Counted from the stretch's first letter, positions 38,758 to 50,104 are shown. The stretch is DNA of 64,000 nucleotides from Stenotrophomonas sp. Iso1 (GCF_027497995.1 NZ_JAODBT010000002.1:434001-498000); one strand, 5' to 3'. Notes: generated by a model from the letters alone, not told the origin. Numbers and translations are program-made.

Positions 38758-40095
38758 ATGGCACACCACGAATCAAAGGGCCCGGTCGGACCGGCGCCGC
38801 TTCCGCATAACGTGGTTTACACCACGTTGCATTACGACACTCCGTGGTCGTACGAAAACTATCTGAAGACCGGTGGCTACGCCGCGCTGCGCAAGATTCT
38901 CGAAGAGAAGATTTCGCCGGCCGACGTCATCGAGATGGTCAAGCAATCCGGCCTGCGCGGTCGCGGCGGTGCGGGTTTCCCGACCGGCCTGAAGTGGTCC
39001 TTCATGCCGAAGGGTGACATGCAGAAGTACATCCTCTGCAACTCGGATGAATCCGAGCCCGGCACCTGCAAGGACCGGGATATCCTACGTTACAACCCGC
39101 ACTCGGTCGTGGAGGGCATGGCTATTGCCTGCTACGCGACCGGTTCCACCGTGGGTTACAACTACCTGCGCGGCGAGTTCCATCACGAGCCGTTCGAGCA
39201 TTTCGAGCAGGCCTTGGCTGATGCCTACAAGCACGGCTGGCTGGGCAAGAACGTGCTGGGCAGCGGTGCGGATATCGATATCTATGGTGCGTTGGGCGCT
39301 GGCGCCTACATCTGCGGCGAAGAAACCGCGTTGATGGAGTCGCTGGAAGGCAAGAAGGGTCAGCCGCGTTACAAGCCGCCGTTCCCGGCGAATTTCGGCC
39401 TGTACGGCAAGCCGTCGACGATCAACAACACCGAAACCTACGGCTCGGTGCCGGCGATCATCCGCAACGGCCCGGAATGGTTCAAGAACCTGAGCCTGAC
39501 CAATAACGGTGGTCCGAAGTGCTTCTCGGTCTCCGGCTGCGTGCAGGCCGGCGGCAACTTCGAAGTGCCATTGGGCACCACCTTCGACGCACTGCTGGAA
39601 ATGGCCGGTGGCCTGCGTCCGGGTCGTACGTTGAAAGCGGCCATCCCGGGTGGCGTATCGATGCCGGTATTGACGGCCGAGCAGCTCGCGGGTTTGCCGA
39701 TGGATTACGACACCATCCGTGCACTGGGCTCGGGCCTGGGGTCGGGTGCCATCGTGGTGTTGGATGACAGCGTGTGCTGCGTGAAGTTCGCTTGCCGCAT
39801 CAGCCAGTTCTTCCACAAGGAATCCTGCGGTCAGTGCACCCCGTGCCGTGAAGGTACCGGCTGGATGCACCGCGTGCTGGAGCGCATCGTTGCCGGTCAG
39901 GCCACGATGGAAGACCTGCACCAGCTCAAGACGGTGGCCGGCCAGATTGAAGGCCACACCATCTGCGCATTCGGTGAAGCGGCCGCATGGCCGATCCAGG
40001 GTTTCCTGCGCCAGTTCTGGGATGAATTCGAGTACTACATCGTCAACGGTCATTCGATGGTTGACGGCAAGAAGGTGGAGGCTGCTGCCGCATGA
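38758..40095 (+). CDS. nuoF: NADH-quinone oxidoreductase subunit F
   Basis: 51-kDa-type subunit that binds NADH and FMN and carries the N3 [4Fe-4S] cluster. 445 residues. The flavin/NADH glycine-rich loop is [16 protein letters not shown] (about 65-80), and [14 protein letters not shown] (about 182-195) is the second conserved nucleotide-site segment. Cluster ligands are C357, C360, C363 and C403. Its stop overlaps the nuoG start (ATGA). Confidence 0.98.
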   Translation: MAHHESKGPVGPAPLPHNVVYTTLHYDTPWSYENYLKTGGYAALRKILEEKISPADVIEMVKQSGLRGRGGAGFPTGLKWSFMPKGDMQKYILCNSDESEPGTCKDRDILRYNPHSVVEGMAIACYATGSTVGYNYLRGEFHHEPFEHFEQALADAYKHGWLGKNVLGSGADIDIYGALGAGAYICGEETALMESLEGKKGQPRYKPPFPANFGLYGKPSTINNTETYGSVPAIIRNGPEWFKNLSLTNNGGPKCFSVSGCVQAGGNFEVPLGTTFDALLEMAGGLRPGRTLKAAIPGGVSMPVLTAEQLAGLPMDYDTIRALGSGLGSGAIVVLDDSVCCVKFACRISQFFHKESCGQCTPCREGTGWMHRVLERIVAGQATMEDLHQLKTVAGQIEGHTICAFGEAAAWPIQGFLRQFWDEFEYYIVNGHSMVDGKKVEAAAA

Positions 40096-42338
40096 GCGCG
40101 CAACCGGTAAATCCCAATGTGACGCCAGTCGTGCCGGAAGGGCACGTCGCCATCGAGATCGATGGTCAGGCGTTGGTCGTGCCCAAGGGCTCGATGATCA
40201 TCCAGGCCGCTGACAAGGCAGGCATTCCGATCCCGCGCTTCTGCTACCACGAGAAGCTGCCGATCGCGGCCAACTGCCGCATGTGCCTGGTCGACGTTGA
40301 AAAGTCGCCCAAGCCGTCGCCGGCCTGCGCCACGCCGGTCATGGATGGCATGAAGATCCAGACCCGCAATGAAAAGGCGCTCAAGTACCAGCGTTCGGTG
40401 ATGGAGTTCCTGCTCATCAACCACCCGCTGGATTGCCCGATTTGCGATCAGGGTGGCGAGTGCGAATTGCAGGACGTTTCGCTGGGCTATGGCCGTTCGG
40501 TCAGCCGCTTCAACGAGCGTAAGCGCGTTGTGGTCGACGAGGACATGGGGCCACTGGTCGCCACCGAAATGACCCGCTGCATCCAGTGCACGCGTTGCGT
40601 TCGCTTCACCGCTGAAGTGGCGGGCACCTATGAACTGGGTGGTATGTACCGCGGTGAGAACCTGCAGATTGGCACTTACGACGGCAAGCCGCTGACCACT
40701 GAGCTGTCCGGCAACGTCATCGACGTGTGCCCGGTTGGCGCGCTGACCAACAAGGTGTTCCAGTTCAAGGCACGCCCGTGGGAGCTGACCGCTCGCGAAT
40801 CGCTGGGTTACCACGACGCGATGGGTTCGAACCTGTTCCTGCACGTGCGTCGCGGCGAAGTGCTGCGCGCGGTGCCGCGTGACAACGAGCTGGTCAACGA
40901 ATGCTGGCTGTCCGACCGCGACCGTTACTCGCATCAGGGTCTGTACGCGGCAGACCGCGCGACCAAGCCGATGCAGAAGGTCAATGGTGAGTGGAAGGAA
41001 GTAAGTTGGGCTGAAGGCTTGGCCGCTGCCCGCGAGATTCTTGAAGCCAACCGTGGCGATGACCTCGGCGTGCTGGTGCACCCGTCCACCTCGAACGAGG
41101 AGGGCGCACTGCTGTCGCGTCTGGCGGCTGCTCTGGGTTCCAACAATATCGACCACCGCATCAACAACCGCGACTTCTCTGATGCGCCGGTTGCTGAAGT
41201 GTTTGGTACCTCGCTGGCCGAGATCGAAACCGCTGACCGCATTGTGGTGCTGGGTAGCAATATCCGCCACGAGCTGCCGCTGCTGCACGCCCGTCTGCGC
41301 AAGGCGCAAACGGCGAATGGCGCGCAGATCTTCGCGGTCAACCCGGTTGATTTCGACTTCGCATTTAAGTTGACTGGCAAGCAGATCGTTGCGCCGTCGC
41401 GCTTCGTCGAAGCGCTGAGCAATGCACAACTAGTGGACGCGGTGAAGGGTGGCAGCAAGACCGTCATCATCGTCGGCGCCATTGCTGAGAATCATCCGCA
41501 GGCTGCGGCGATCCGTTCGGCTGCCAGCGCGTTTGCAGCTGCGACCGGCGCAAAGCTGTGTCGCATTCCTCAGGGTGCCAATGCAGTGGGTCTGTCACGC
41601 GCAGGCGTGCTGCCGGCCGGCAAGGACGTCAACGCAATGCTGGCGCAGCCACGCAAGGCTTACGTGCTGTATGGCATCGAACCGGGTCTGGACTTCGCCG
41701 ATACCGCAACCGCCCGCAAGACGCTGTCCGGTTCCAAGGTTGTCGCGTTCAGCCAGTTCGCCTGCACTTCGACCCGCGATGTGGCTGACGTGATCCTGCC
41801 GATTGGCGCGCTGCCGGAAGTCGACGCGACGCTGACCAATCTCGATGGTCGTGAGCAGACCACCCGCGCCGGCGGCAAGTTGCAAGGCGAGGCCCGCGAG
41901 GGTTGGCGTGTGCTGCGTGCTTTGGGCGGCGATATGCAGCTGGCTGGCTTCGGTTTTACCGATCTGGCAGGCCTGCGCGCTGGTTTGCAGCCCATCACGG
42001 TGAAAGTTGCCGCTTCGGCCCAGCCGCAGCTGGCAGGCGAGGGCCTGGAAGTGGCTTCGACCCCGGCGATCTACCGTACCGACGCTGTGGTGCGTCGTGC
42101 GCAGGCGCTGCAGTCGCACCCGCTGAACAACGATCCGCGCATCGTGCTCAACAATGAAGACGCCGTGCGTCTGCAGCTGAGTGAAGGCCAGATGGCCAAG
42201 GTCGGTACCGATGCCGGTCGCGCTACTTTGTCGGTAGTGGTCGATGCGCGCGTCGCGGCCGGTACGGTTTGGATTGAATCGGGCCACGGCGCAACCGCGC
42301 CGCTGGGTGCCGCTCGGGTAACGGTGGTGGCTGCATGA
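40092..42338 (+). CDS. nuoG: NADH-quinone oxidoreductase subunit G
   Basis: 75-kDa-type subunit that wires electrons from NuoF to NuoI. 748 residues. Ligands visible: N1b by C51, C62, C65 and C79; N5 by H111, C115, C118 and C124; N4 by C163, C166, C169 and C213. A degenerate molybdopterin-oxidoreductase domain fills the rest. The extra N7 cluster of E. coli (C-x2-C-x3-C after N4) is absent: the matching segment reads [11 protein letters not shown] without cysteines, as in mitochondrial complex I. The stop overlaps the nuoH start (ATGA). Confidence 0.97.
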   Translation: MSAQPVNPNVTPVVPEGHVAIEIDGQALVVPKGSMIIQAADKAGIPIPRFCYHEKLPIAANCRMCLVDVEKSPKPSPACATPVMDGMKIQTRNEKALKYQRSVMEFLLINHPLDCPICDQGGECELQDVSLGYGRSVSRFNERKRVVVDEDMGPLVATEMTRCIQCTRCVRFTAEVAGTYELGGMYRGENLQIGTYDGKPLTTELSGNVIDVCPVGALTNKVFQFKARPWELTARESLGYHDAMGSNLFLHVRRGEVLRAVPRDNELVNECWLSDRDRYSHQGLYAADRATKPMQKVNGEWKEVSWAEGLAAAREILEANRGDDLGVLVHPSTSNEEGALLSRLAAALGSNNIDHRINNRDFSDAPVAEVFGTSLAEIETADRIVVLGSNIRHELPLLHARLRKAQTANGAQIFAVNPVDFDFAFKLTGKQIVAPSRFVEALSNAQLVDAVKGGSKTVIIVGAIAENHPQAAAIRSAASAFAAATGAKLCRIPQGANAVGLSRAGVLPAGKDVNAMLAQPRKAYVLYGIEPGLDFADTATARKTLSGSKVVAFSQFACTSTRDVADVILPIGALPEVDATLTNLDGREQTTRAGGKLQGEAREGWRVLRALGGDMQLAGFGFTDLAGLRAGLQPITVKVAASAQPQLAGEGLEVASTPAIYRTDAVVRRAQALQSHPLNNDPRIVLNNEDAVRLQLSEGQMAKVGTDAGRATLSVVVDARVAAGTVWIESGHGATAPLGAARVTVVAA

Positions 42339-43429
42339 ACGAGTTGCTGTTGAACGCGGTCGACCCGCTGCACCAGTGGTTCCTCTCGCTGGGCGATATC
42401 GGCATCGTGCTGTGGACGGTGCTGAAAATTCTGACCATCGCCATGCCGGTGATCATTTCCGTTGCGTTCTACGTGTTGTGGGAGCGCAAGTTGATTGGCT
42501 GGATGCACGTCCGTCACGGGCCGATGTATGTCGGTCTGGGTGGTCTGCTGCAGGCATTTGCCGACGTCACCAAGCTGCTGTTCAAGGAAATCATTGCTCC
42601 GGCCAGCGCGCACAAGGCGATGTACATCATCGCGCCGCTGATCGTGCTGGCACCGTCGTTCGCGGCGTGGGCGGTGGTTCCGTTTGACTACAAGCTGGTG
42701 CTGTCCAACGCCAACGTCGGCCTGCTGTACCTGCTGGCGATGACGTCGCTGGGTGTGTATGGCGTGATCCTGGCCGGTTGGGCGTCCAACTCCAAGTACG
42801 CTTTCCTTGGTGCGATGCGTTCTGCCGCGCAGGTGGTCAGCTACGAAATCGCGATGGGTTTTGCTCTGGTCGGTGTGATGATCGCCGCCGGCAGCTTGAA
42901 CCTGACCGACATCGTGCTGGCGCAGCAGGGTAGTTCGGGGCTGTTTGATTGGTTCTTCCTGCCGCTGTTCCCATTGTTCATCGTGTACTGGGTCTCCGGT
43001 GTCGCCGAAACCAATCGTGCACCGTTCGACGTGGTGGAAGGTGAGTCGGAAATCGTGGCCGGCCACATGGTGGAGTACTCCGGCGGTGCGTTCGCACTGT
43101 TCTTCCTGGCTGAGTACGCCAACATGATCCTGGTCAGCTTCTTGATTGCGATCTTCTTCATGGGCGGCTGGCTGAGCCCGCTCCAGGGTTGGGTCAATGG
43201 CGATGTGTCGCCGTGGATCAACTGGATCTGGACCGGTGGCTGGCCGTGGTTGCTGCTCAAGGTGCTGTTCTTTGCCAGTGCATACATCTGGTTCCGTGCC
43301 AGCTTCCCGCGCTTCCGTTACGACCAGATCATGCGTCTGGGCTGGAAGGTATTCATCCCGTTGACCATTTTCTGGATCGCGGTGACGGCACTGATGGTGT
43401 TTTACGGCGTGATCCAGAAGGGCGTTTGA
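42335..43429 (+). CDS. nuoH: NADH-quinone oxidoreductase subunit H
   Basis: ND1-type membrane subunit that forms the entrance of the quinone channel. 364 residues with about eight to nine membrane helices. Conserved cytoplasmic loops are visible: [14 protein letters not shown] (about 50-63) and [19 protein letters not shown] (about 228-246) with its acidic residues. Starts within the nuoG stop. Confidence 0.97.
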   Translation: MNELLLNAVDPLHQWFLSLGDIGIVLWTVLKILTIAMPVIISVAFYVLWERKLIGWMHVRHGPMYVGLGGLLQAFADVTKLLFKEIIAPASAHKAMYIIAPLIVLAPSFAAWAVVPFDYKLVLSNANVGLLYLLAMTSLGVYGVILAGWASNSKYAFLGAMRSAAQVVSYEIAMGFALVGVMIAAGSLNLTDIVLAQQGSSGLFDWFFLPLFPLFIVYWVSGVAETNRAPFDVVEGESEIVAGHMVEYSGGAFALFFLAEYANMILVSFLIAIFFMGGWLSPLQGWVNGDVSPWINWIWTGGWPWLLLKVLFFASAYIWFRASFPRFRYDQIMRLGWKVFIPLTIFWIAVTALMVFYGVIQKGV

Positions 43430-43432
43430 TTC

Positions 43433-43921
43433 ATGAATAAGATCACCCACTATTTCAAAAGCCTGCTGCTCCTGGAGTTGCTAGGTGGCTTGTGGCTGAC
43501 GCTGAAGTACGCGTTCAAGCCGAAGTACACCGTGCTGTATCCGATGGAGAAGTTCCCGCAGTCGCCGCGTTTCCGTGGCCTGCACGCCCTGCGCCGTTAT
43601 CCCAACGGTGAAGAACGCTGCATTGCCTGCAAGCTATGCGAAGCGGTGTGCCCGGCACTGGCCATCACCATCGACTCGGCCAAGCGCGAAGACGGTACTC
43701 GCCGTACCACGCGTTACGAGATTGATCTGTTCAAGTGCATCTTCTGCGGCTTCTGTGAAGAAAGCTGCCCGGTGGACTCGATCGTCGAGACCCACATTCT
43801 TGAGTATCACTTCGAGAAGCGTGGCGAGAACATCATCACCAAGCCGCAGCTGCTGGCCATTGGCGACCGGCTTGAAGCCGAAATCGCCGAGCGCCGCGCC
43901 GCCGACGCTGCCTTCCGCTGA
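43433..43921 (+). CDS. nuoI: NADH-quinone oxidoreductase subunit I
   Basis: TYKY-type subunit with two [4Fe-4S] clusters, N6a and N6b. 162 residues. The two ferredoxin motifs are C63-x2-C66-x2-C69-x3-C73 and C102-x2-C105-x2-C108-x3-C112. A basic amphipathic N-terminus (1-35) docks on the membrane arm. Starts three bases after nuoH. Confidence 0.98.
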   Translation: MNKITHYFKSLLLLELLGGLWLTLKYAFKPKYTVLYPMEKFPQSPRFRGLHALRRYPNGEERCIACKLCEAVCPALAITIDSAKREDGTRRTTRYEIDLFKCIFCGFCEESCPVDSIVETHILEYHFEKRGENIITKPQLLAIGDRLEAEIAERRAADAAFR

Positions 43922-43930
43922 GGTCTTGAG

Positions 43931-44584
43931 ATGGATTGGGTAAATATTGCTTTCTGGTTCTTCTCGGTCATCGCGGGCATTTCTGCCGCGTCCGTGATCA
44001 GTGTGCGCAACCCGGTGTACGCCGTGTTGTGTCTGATCCTGACCTTCTTTTCGGTGGCCTGCGTGTGGCTGCTGGTGGGGGCCGAGTTCCTGGGCGTCAC
44101 GCTGGTGCTGGTGTACGTCGGTGCCGTGATGGTGTTGTTCCTGTTCGTGGTGATGATGCTGGACATCGACACCAGCGACCTGCGTGAGGGCTGGGTGCGT
44201 TACCTGCCGGTCGGCCTGGTGGTCGCGGTGGTGATGCTGGTGCAGATGCTGACCCTGATCGGTATCAAGGCCCGCACCGCGCCGTTCCCGGTAGACAACG
44301 CTGCCGCGATCGCGGCTGACACCTCTAACGTCACCTGGCTGGCGCGTAGCCTGTTCACTGAATACCTGCTGCCGTTCGAGTTCGCGGCCGTGATCCTGAC
44401 CGTCGCCGTGGTGGCAGCTGTGATGCTGACCCTGCGTCGTCGACAGGGTCTGAAGACGCAGAACCCGACCGAACAGACCATGGTCAAGGCAAAAGACCGC
44501 CTGCGCATCGTCAAGATGGCCGCCGAGAAACCGGTGGTGCAGTCGGAAACGCATAACGATGGTGGCGAGGAGGCCAAGCCATGA
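43931..44584 (+). CDS. nuoJ: NADH-quinone oxidoreductase subunit J
   Basis: ND6-type membrane subunit. 217 residues with five predicted helices within the first 165 residues; the helix-3 segment [16 protein letters not shown] (about 56-71) contains the conserved pi-bulge-type glycine region. The C-terminal 45 residues are a polar tail ([14 protein letters not shown] onwards) that is long for the family. The stop overlaps the nuoK start by four bases. Confidence 0.95.
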   Translation: MDWVNIAFWFFSVIAGISAASVISVRNPVYAVLCLILTFFSVACVWLLVGAEFLGVTLVLVYVGAVMVLFLFVVMMLDIDTSDLREGWVRYLPVGLVVAVVMLVQMLTLIGIKARTAPFPVDNAAAIAADTSNVTWLARSLFTEYLLPFEFAAVILTVAVVAAVMLTLRRRQGLKTQNPTEQTMVKAKDRLRIVKMAAEKPVVQSETHNDGGEEAKP

Positions 44585-44886
44585 TTTCTTTGGGCCATAT
44601 GCTCGCGTTGGGCGCGGTGATGTTCTGCATCTCCGTTGCCGGCATCTTCCTTAATCGGAAGAACATCATCGTGCTGTTGATGTCGATCGAACTGATGCTG
44701 CTATCGGTGAACATCAACTTCATAGCCTTCTCGCGTCAGCTCGGCGATACCGCCGGACAGCTGTTCGTGTTCTTCATCCTGACCGTGGCCGCAGCGGAAG
44801 CTGCTATTGGCCTTGCGATCCTGGTGACCTTGTTCCGCACCCGCCACACCATCAACGTGGGCGAAGTCGATTCGTTGAAGGGCTGA
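44581..44886 (+). CDS. nuoK: NADH-quinone oxidoreductase subunit K
   Basis: ND4L-type subunit with three membrane helices in 101 residues. Two buried glutamates used in proton translocation are visible: one in [11 protein letters not shown] (about E37) and one in [12 protein letters not shown] (about E73). Starts with ATG inside the nuoJ stop and ends six bases before nuoL. Confidence 0.97.
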   Translation: MISLGHMLALGAVMFCISVAGIFLNRKNIIVLLMSIELMLLSVNINFIAFSRQLGDTAGQLFVFFILTVAAAEAAIGLAILVTLFRTRHTINVGEVDSLKG

Positions 44887-44892
44887 TCCGAG

Positions 44893-46998
44893 ATGGAAAT
44901 CACTCTCTCCCAGAGTCTGTTGATCGTAGCGGTGCTTGCACCGTTGCTCGGCAGCATCATCGCCGGCCTCTTCGGACGCCAGGTCGGGCGCAAGGGCGCC
45001 CAGTACGTCACCATCCTTGGTGTGGTTGTCAGCTTTGCGCTTTCTGCGTACACGCTGTACCAACTGCTGTGGGGTGGGGCACAACCGTTTAACGAAAATC
45101 TCTACACCTTCTTCGAGGTCGGTCAGTATTCGGCCCACGTCGGCTTCATGATCGACCGCATGACGGCGATGATGATGGTGGTGGTGACCTTCGTGTCGCT
45201 GCTGGTACACATCTACTCCATCGGCTACATGTCCGAGGATGACGGTTACCAGCGCTTCTTCAGCTACATCTCGTTGTTCACCTTCTCCATGCTCACGCTG
45301 GTGATGAGCAACAACTTCCTGCAGTTGTTCTTCGGCTGGGAAGCGGTGGGCTTGGTGTCTTACCTGTTGATCGGTTTCTACTTCAAGAAGCCCAGCGCCA
45401 TCTTCGCCAACATGAAGGCCTTTCTAGTCAATCGCGTCGGCGACCTGGGCTTCCTGCTGGGTATCGGCGGCATCCTGTGGGCTTTCGGCTCGCTGGATTA
45501 CGCCACCGTGTTCGCCAACGCCCACAGCGTGTTGGGTTCGGACGCGACCGGCCATGCCATGGTGCAGCTGATCGGCGATCACCAGTGGAGCATCGCCACC
45601 GTCATCTGCATCTGCCTGTTCATCGGTGCGATGGGCAAGTCGGCACAGGTGCCATTGCATGTGTGGCTGCCGGACTCGATGGAAGGCCCGACCCCGATCT
45701 CGGCACTGATCCACGCCGCGACGATGGTGACCGCCGGTATCTTCATGGTCACCCGCATGTCGCCGCTGTTCGAGCTGTCGCAGGCGTCGCTGAATTTCAT
45801 CCTGTTCATTGGTGCCACCACAGCCTTCTTCACCGGCCTGATCGGCATCGTGCAGAGCGATATCAAGCGCGTGGTGGCTTACTCGACGCTGTCCCAGCTG
45901 GGCTACATGACCGTTGCACTGGGTGTGTCAGCTTACTCGGGTGCCGTGTTTCACCTGATGACCCACGCCTTCTTCAAGGCGCTGCTGTTCCTCGGTGCCG
46001 GCTCGGTGATCATCGGCATGCACCACGAACAGAACATGTTGAAGATGGGCGGACTGCGCAAGTACATGCCGATTACCCACATCACCATGTGGATCGGTAC
46101 GCTGGCCCTGGTAGGCACGCCGTTCTTCTCGGGTTTCTACTCGAAGGACACCATCATCGAAGCTGCCGCGCATCACGCGCACGCACCTGACGCCAGCTGG
46201 GTCGCCACTTACGGTTACTGGGCTGTGTTGGGGGGCGTTATCGTCACCAGCTTCTACAGCTTCCGCCTGCTGTTCCTGACCTTCTTCGGCAAGGAGCGCT
46301 TCCGTGATGCGCATGATGACCACGGTCATCACGGCCACGATGACCACCACGGTCATGGTGCGCATGAGCCACACGAGTCGCCGTGGGTTGTGACGGTGCC
46401 GTTGATCCTGCTGGCCATTCCGTCGGTGTTGATCGGCTTCTTCACCATCGGTCCGATGCTGTTCGGTACCGGTTGGGATGGTCACGCTGTTGCAGCGGGC
46501 GTGCCGGGGCAGACCCTGTCGTTCTTTACCGGCATCGTGGATTTCTACGATCCGGCGCGTAACACCATTGCTGCCGTGGGTGCCGAGTTCTGGCACGGTT
46601 CGGTGAAGTACGCAGTGCATGGCATGACCATGCCGGCGTTCTGGCTGACAGTTGCAGGTTTCGTGCTGGCCTGGGCGTTCTACGTCTGGAAGCCGGAGCT
46701 GGCAGGCAAGGCCCGCAAAACTCTGGCGCCGGTGGTTTCGGTGCTGGAAAACAAGTACGGCTTCGACAAGCTCTGGATCGACGGCTTTGCCGGCGGCGGT
46801 GTGCAGCTCGGCAAGGCCGCCCGTGCCGTGGACAGCACGGTCGTTGACGGTGTGGTGGTCAATGGCACGGCCCGCGTGGTCGAGCTGGCTGCCAACCTGC
46901 TGCGCCGCACCCAATCCGGTTTCCTCTACCACTACGCTTTCGTGATGATCATCGGCCTGATTGCCCTGTTGGGCCTGCTGATGCATTTCTGGCGTTGA
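44893..46998 (+). CDS. nuoL: NADH-quinone oxidoreductase subunit L
   Basis: ND5-type antiporter-like proton-pumping subunit. 701 residues with about 16 membrane helices and the long lateral helix near the C-terminus. The conserved glutamate lies in FFGWEAVGLVSYLLIGF (about 141-157), and the proton-channel lysine/histidine segment is in KSAQVPLHVWLPDSMEGPTP. A loop at about 472-497 is unusually rich in histidine and aspartate (HDDHGHHGHDDHHGHGAH), a potential metal-binding stretch between helices. Confidence 0.97.
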   Translation: MEITLSQSLLIVAVLAPLLGSIIAGLFGRQVGRKGAQYVTILGVVVSFALSAYTLYQLLWGGAQPFNENLYTFFEVGQYSAHVGFMIDRMTAMMMVVVTFVSLLVHIYSIGYMSEDDGYQRFFSYISLFTFSMLTLVMSNNFLQLFFGWEAVGLVSYLLIGFYFKKPSAIFANMKAFLVNRVGDLGFLLGIGGILWAFGSLDYATVFANAHSVLGSDATGHAMVQLIGDHQWSIATVICICLFIGAMGKSAQVPLHVWLPDSMEGPTPISALIHAATMVTAGIFMVTRMSPLFELSQASLNFILFIGATTAFFTGLIGIVQSDIKRVVAYSTLSQLGYMTVALGVSAYSGAVFHLMTHAFFKALLFLGAGSVIIGMHHEQNMLKMGGLRKYMPITHITMWIGTLALVGTPFFSGFYSKDTIIEAAAHHAHAPDASWVATYGYWAVLGGVIVTSFYSFRLLFLTFFGKERFRDAHDDHGHHGHDDHHGHGAHEPHESPWVVTVPLILLAIPSVLIGFFTIGPMLFGTGWDGHAVAAGVPGQTLSFFTGIVDFYDPARNTIAAVGAEFWHGSVKYAVHGMTMPAFWLTVAGFVLAWAFYVWKPELAGKARKTLAPVVSVLENKYGFDKLWIDGFAGGGVQLGKAARAVDSTVVDGVVVNGTARVVELAANLLRRTQSGFLYHYAFVMIIGLIALLGLLMHFWR

Positions 46999-47017
46999 CT
47001 TGTACGGAATAGAAGAC

Positions 47018-48529
47018 GTGTCGAACTGGCCACTACTTAGTATTCTCATTTGGCTGCCGATCCTCGGCGGTGCATTGATCCTCGCCTTGCGCAACGCCCA
47101 GGCCGCCCGTTGGGCGTCCCTGGCGGTGGCATTGCTCACCTTCCTGTTGAGTCTCGGTCTACTCAGCGGCTACGACCGCAGTGCGGCCGACATCATGCAG
47201 TTTGTCGAGCAGCATCCGTGGATCCCGGCCTTCGGTATCGGCTACAACCTGGCCGTTGATGGCATCGCCATCGCCCTGATCCTGCTGACCACGCTGATCG
47301 GCGTGCTCGCATTGATCGGTGCCTGGGGCGTGGTCGATAAGCGCGTCAATCAGTACGTTGCCGCCTTCCTGGTTCTGGAAGGCGTCACGGTCGGCATTTT
47401 TGCTGCGACCGACGCGATGCTGTTTTACGTGTTCTTTGAAGCCATGCTGATCCCGATGTTCCTGATCATCGGTGTCTGGGGCGGTCCGCGTCGTATCTAT
47501 GCGGCGATGAAGTTCTTCCTGTACACCTTCCTCGGCTCGGTGTTGATGCTGGTGGCGCTGGTCTACCTGTACATGAAGGGCGGCAGCTTTCAGCTGGCCG
47601 ACCTGTATCAGCTCCAGCTGTCGGCTAAGGAACAGACTTGGATATTTTTCGCATTCCTGATCGCCTTCGCAGTCAAGGTGCCGATGTTCCCGGTGCACAC
47701 CTGGCTGCCGGACGCACACGTTGAGGCGCCGACCGCCGGTTCGGTGATTCTGGCGGCCATCGCGCTGAAGATTGGTGGTTACGGCTTCCTGCGCTTCAAC
47801 CTGCCGATCGTTCCCGATGCTAGCCACGAGTGGGCTTGGCTGGTGATTGCGTTGTCGCTGGTGGCGGTGATCTACGTTGGCCTGGTTGCTATGGTCCAGG
47901 ACGACATGAAAAAGCTGATTGCTTATTCGTCGGTCGCACACATGGGCTTTGTCACTCTCGGTACCTTCACCGCACTGTGGCTGGTCCGCGAAGCCGGCAA
48001 CGCCGACGCTGCGCGTCTGGGCCTGCAGGGCGCGATGGTGCAGATGATTTCGCACGGTTTCGTGTCTGGCGCCATGTTCTCCTGCGTCGGTGTGCTGTAC
48101 GACCGCATGCACAGTCGCCGTATCGCCGATTACGGCGGCGTGGCCAACGTGATGCCGTGGTTTGCTGCCTTCGCACTGCTGTTCTTCATGGCCAACTCGG
48201 GTCTGCCGGGTACCAGTGGTTTCGTCGGCGAGTTCATGATCGTGCTGGCTGCATTCCAGTGGAATCCGCTGGTTGCACTGGGCGCGGCCACCACGCTGAT
48301 CATCAGCGCGGCGTATTCGCTGTGGCTGTACAAGCGCGTGTTCTTTGGTGAGGTGGGCAATGCCCATGTTGCCGAGCTGAAGGACATGAATGGTCGTGAG
48401 TGGTTGGTGTTGGGTGTGTTCGCCGTCGGTACGCTGGCGCTGGGCCTGTATCCCAAGCCGCTGACTGACCTGATGGAGCCGTCCATCGCCAAGCTGGCGA
48501 TGCAGATCGCATCGAGCAAGCTGCTGTAA
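47018..48529 (+). CDS. nuoM: NADH-quinone oxidoreductase subunit M
   Basis: ND4-type antiporter-like subunit. 503 residues, about 14 membrane helices. Key charged residues are visible in FYVFFEAMLIPMF (glutamate near 140) and KVPMFPVHTWLPDAHVEAPT (lysine near 229). The GTG start (MSNWPLLSILIWLP) was chosen because it follows a GGAATAGAAG stretch and fits orthologues; a TTG six codons upstream is in frame. An 18-base spacer separates it from nuoL. Confidence 0.96.
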   Translation: MSNWPLLSILIWLPILGGALILALRNAQAARWASLAVALLTFLLSLGLLSGYDRSAADIMQFVEQHPWIPAFGIGYNLAVDGIAIALILLTTLIGVLALIGAWGVVDKRVNQYVAAFLVLEGVTVGIFAATDAMLFYVFFEAMLIPMFLIIGVWGGPRRIYAAMKFFLYTFLGSVLMLVALVYLYMKGGSFQLADLYQLQLSAKEQTWIFFAFLIAFAVKVPMFPVHTWLPDAHVEAPTAGSVILAAIALKIGGYGFLRFNLPIVPDASHEWAWLVIALSLVAVIYVGLVAMVQDDMKKLIAYSSVAHMGFVTLGTFTALWLVREAGNADAARLGLQGAMVQMISHGFVSGAMFSCVGVLYDRMHSRRIADYGGVANVMPWFAAFALLFFMANSGLPGTSGFVGEFMIVLAAFQWNPLVALGAATTLIISAAYSLWLYKRVFFGEVGNAHVAELKDMNGREWLVLGVFAVGTLALGLYPKPLTDLMEPSIAKLAMQIASSKLL

Positions 48530-48565
48530 GCGGCCCGTCGAGAGTATTGATTCCAGGATTTGATG

Positions 48566-50026
48566 ATGACCACGCCGACGCTTCTGCCGTTGACCACTGC
48601 TGACCTCCCGCCGTTGCTGCCAGAAATGGTGGTGATCGGTGGTGCCTTCGCCCTGCTGATCCTTGATCTGTTCATCAGCGATCGACACAAGGTCTGGACC
48701 CATTTCATCTCGGTAGCCATCCTCGCTGTCGCCTTTGTGATGCTGCTTGGCGGCGTGGGCGGGCAGGGCGAGGTGTTCCACGGCATGTTCATCCGTGACA
48801 ACGCCGCCGACATCATGAAGACGGTGGTCGTGCTGGTTAGCGGTTTGAGCCTTGTCTATGGCTGGAGCTACCTGCGCGAGCGCAATCTGTTCCAGGGAGA
48901 GATCCCGGTACTGATCCTGTTTGCCACCGCCGGCATGATGATTCTGGTGTCGGCAGGCAGCCTGTTGATGGTCTACCTCGGTTTGGAACTGCTGGCGCTA
49001 TGCTCCTATGCGCTGGTTGCCAGCAATCGTGAGAACAAGCTGGCCGCAGAAGCCGGTATGAAGTACATCGTGCTGGGTTCGTTGGCTTCGGGCCTGCTGC
49101 TGTATGGCATGTCGCTGATCTACGGTGCTACGGGTTCTCTGCATCTGGATGTGATTCACGCGGCCATCGCCCATTCCGATGAACGACTGCTGCTGTTGAC
49201 CGGTGCCGTGTTCATGATTGCCGGTGTGGCCTTCAAGCTGGGCGCTGCGCCGTTCCATATGTGGCTGCCGGACGTGTATCAAGGTGCTCCGGCACCGATC
49301 GCATTGTTCATCAGCTCGGCACCGAAGCTGGCTGCTTTCGGCATGGCTTACCGTCTGTTGGAAGTTGGCGTTGGCCCGCTGTCGACCGAACTGCAGTATG
49401 TGTTGGCCGGTCTGGCGGCACTGTCGTTGATCATCGGTAACCTGATGGCCATTGCGCAGACCAACCTCAAGCGCATGCTGGCGTATTCGACCGTTTCGCA
49501 CATCGGCTTCCTGCTGATGGGCATTGCCGGTGGTGGCGAGCAGGGCTATTCGGCCGCGATGTTTTACGCGGTGGCTTACGCCATCATGTCGACCGCAGCA
49601 TTCGGGGCGATCATCGCCTTGTCGCGTGCCGGCTTTGAAGCGGAGAACATTGAAGACTTCAAGGGTCTCAATGCCCGCAGCCCTTGGATGGCAGGCCTGG
49701 TGCTGTGCATCATGGCGTCCCTAGCGGGTATCCCGCCGTTCCTGGGCTTCTGGACCAAGTTGTCGGTGCTGGGCGCAGCGATCAACGGCGGACTGCTGTG
49801 GCTGGCCCTGTTGGGTGTGCTTTGTGCGGTGATCGGTTGCTTCTATTACCTGCGCGTCATCAAGGTCATGTACTTCGATGAGCCGGTGGGAGAGCCACTG
49901 CCACGCAACAATGACCGCATCCTCGGTATCGTGCTGGGCGTGAATTCCATTGTGCTGCTGGTGCTGCCGCTGGGTTTGGGGCCGATTCTCGAGTGGATGC
50001 GCAATGCTTTTGCACATTTGTCATAA
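48566..50026 (+). CDS. nuoN: NADH-quinone oxidoreductase subunit N
   Basis: ND2-type antiporter-like subunit, the last gene of the nuo operon. 486 residues, about 14 membrane helices. GLELLALCSYALVA (about 134-147) and KLGAAPFHMWLPDVYQGAP (about 226-244) carry the conserved glutamate and lysine. Two ATG codons are adjacent; the second has the better spacing from AGGA. No clear intrinsic terminator follows; the next element is the promoter region of the initiator tRNA. Confidence 0.96.
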   Translation: MTTPTLLPLTTADLPPLLPEMVVIGGAFALLILDLFISDRHKVWTHFISVAILAVAFVMLLGGVGGQGEVFHGMFIRDNAADIMKTVVVLVSGLSLVYGWSYLRERNLFQGEIPVLILFATAGMMILVSAGSLLMVYLGLELLALCSYALVASNRENKLAAEAGMKYIVLGSLASGLLLYGMSLIYGATGSLHLDVIHAAIAHSDERLLLLTGAVFMIAGVAFKLGAAPFHMWLPDVYQGAPAPIALFISSAPKLAAFGMAYRLLEVGVGPLSTELQYVLAGLAALSLIIGNLMAIAQTNLKRMLAYSTVSHIGFLLMGIAGGGEQGYSAAMFYAVAYAIMSTAAFGAIIALSRAGFEAENIEDFKGLNARSPWMAGLVLCIMASLAGIPPFLGFWTKLSVLGAAINGGLLWLALLGVLCAVIGCFYYLRVIKVMYFDEPVGEPLPRNNDRILGIVLGVNSIVLLVLPLGLGPILEWMRNAFAHLS

Positions 50027-50031
50027 AAAAC

Positions 50032-50060
50032 GATACAAACTCTCGTGAATCGTGTAATAT
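50032..50060 (+). promoter_or_regulatory. Putative promoter of the metY-rimP-nusA operon
   Basis: GATACA and TAATAT are separated by 17 bases in a locally AT-rich stretch directly after nuoN. ACGAT (50030-50034) and ATCGT (50049-50053) form a small inverted repeat across the spacer. Confidence 0.5.
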
Positions 50061-50104
50061 TCATCTCCTGAGTTGACGACGGCGCCGGTTCACCGGCGAG
50101 GTCG

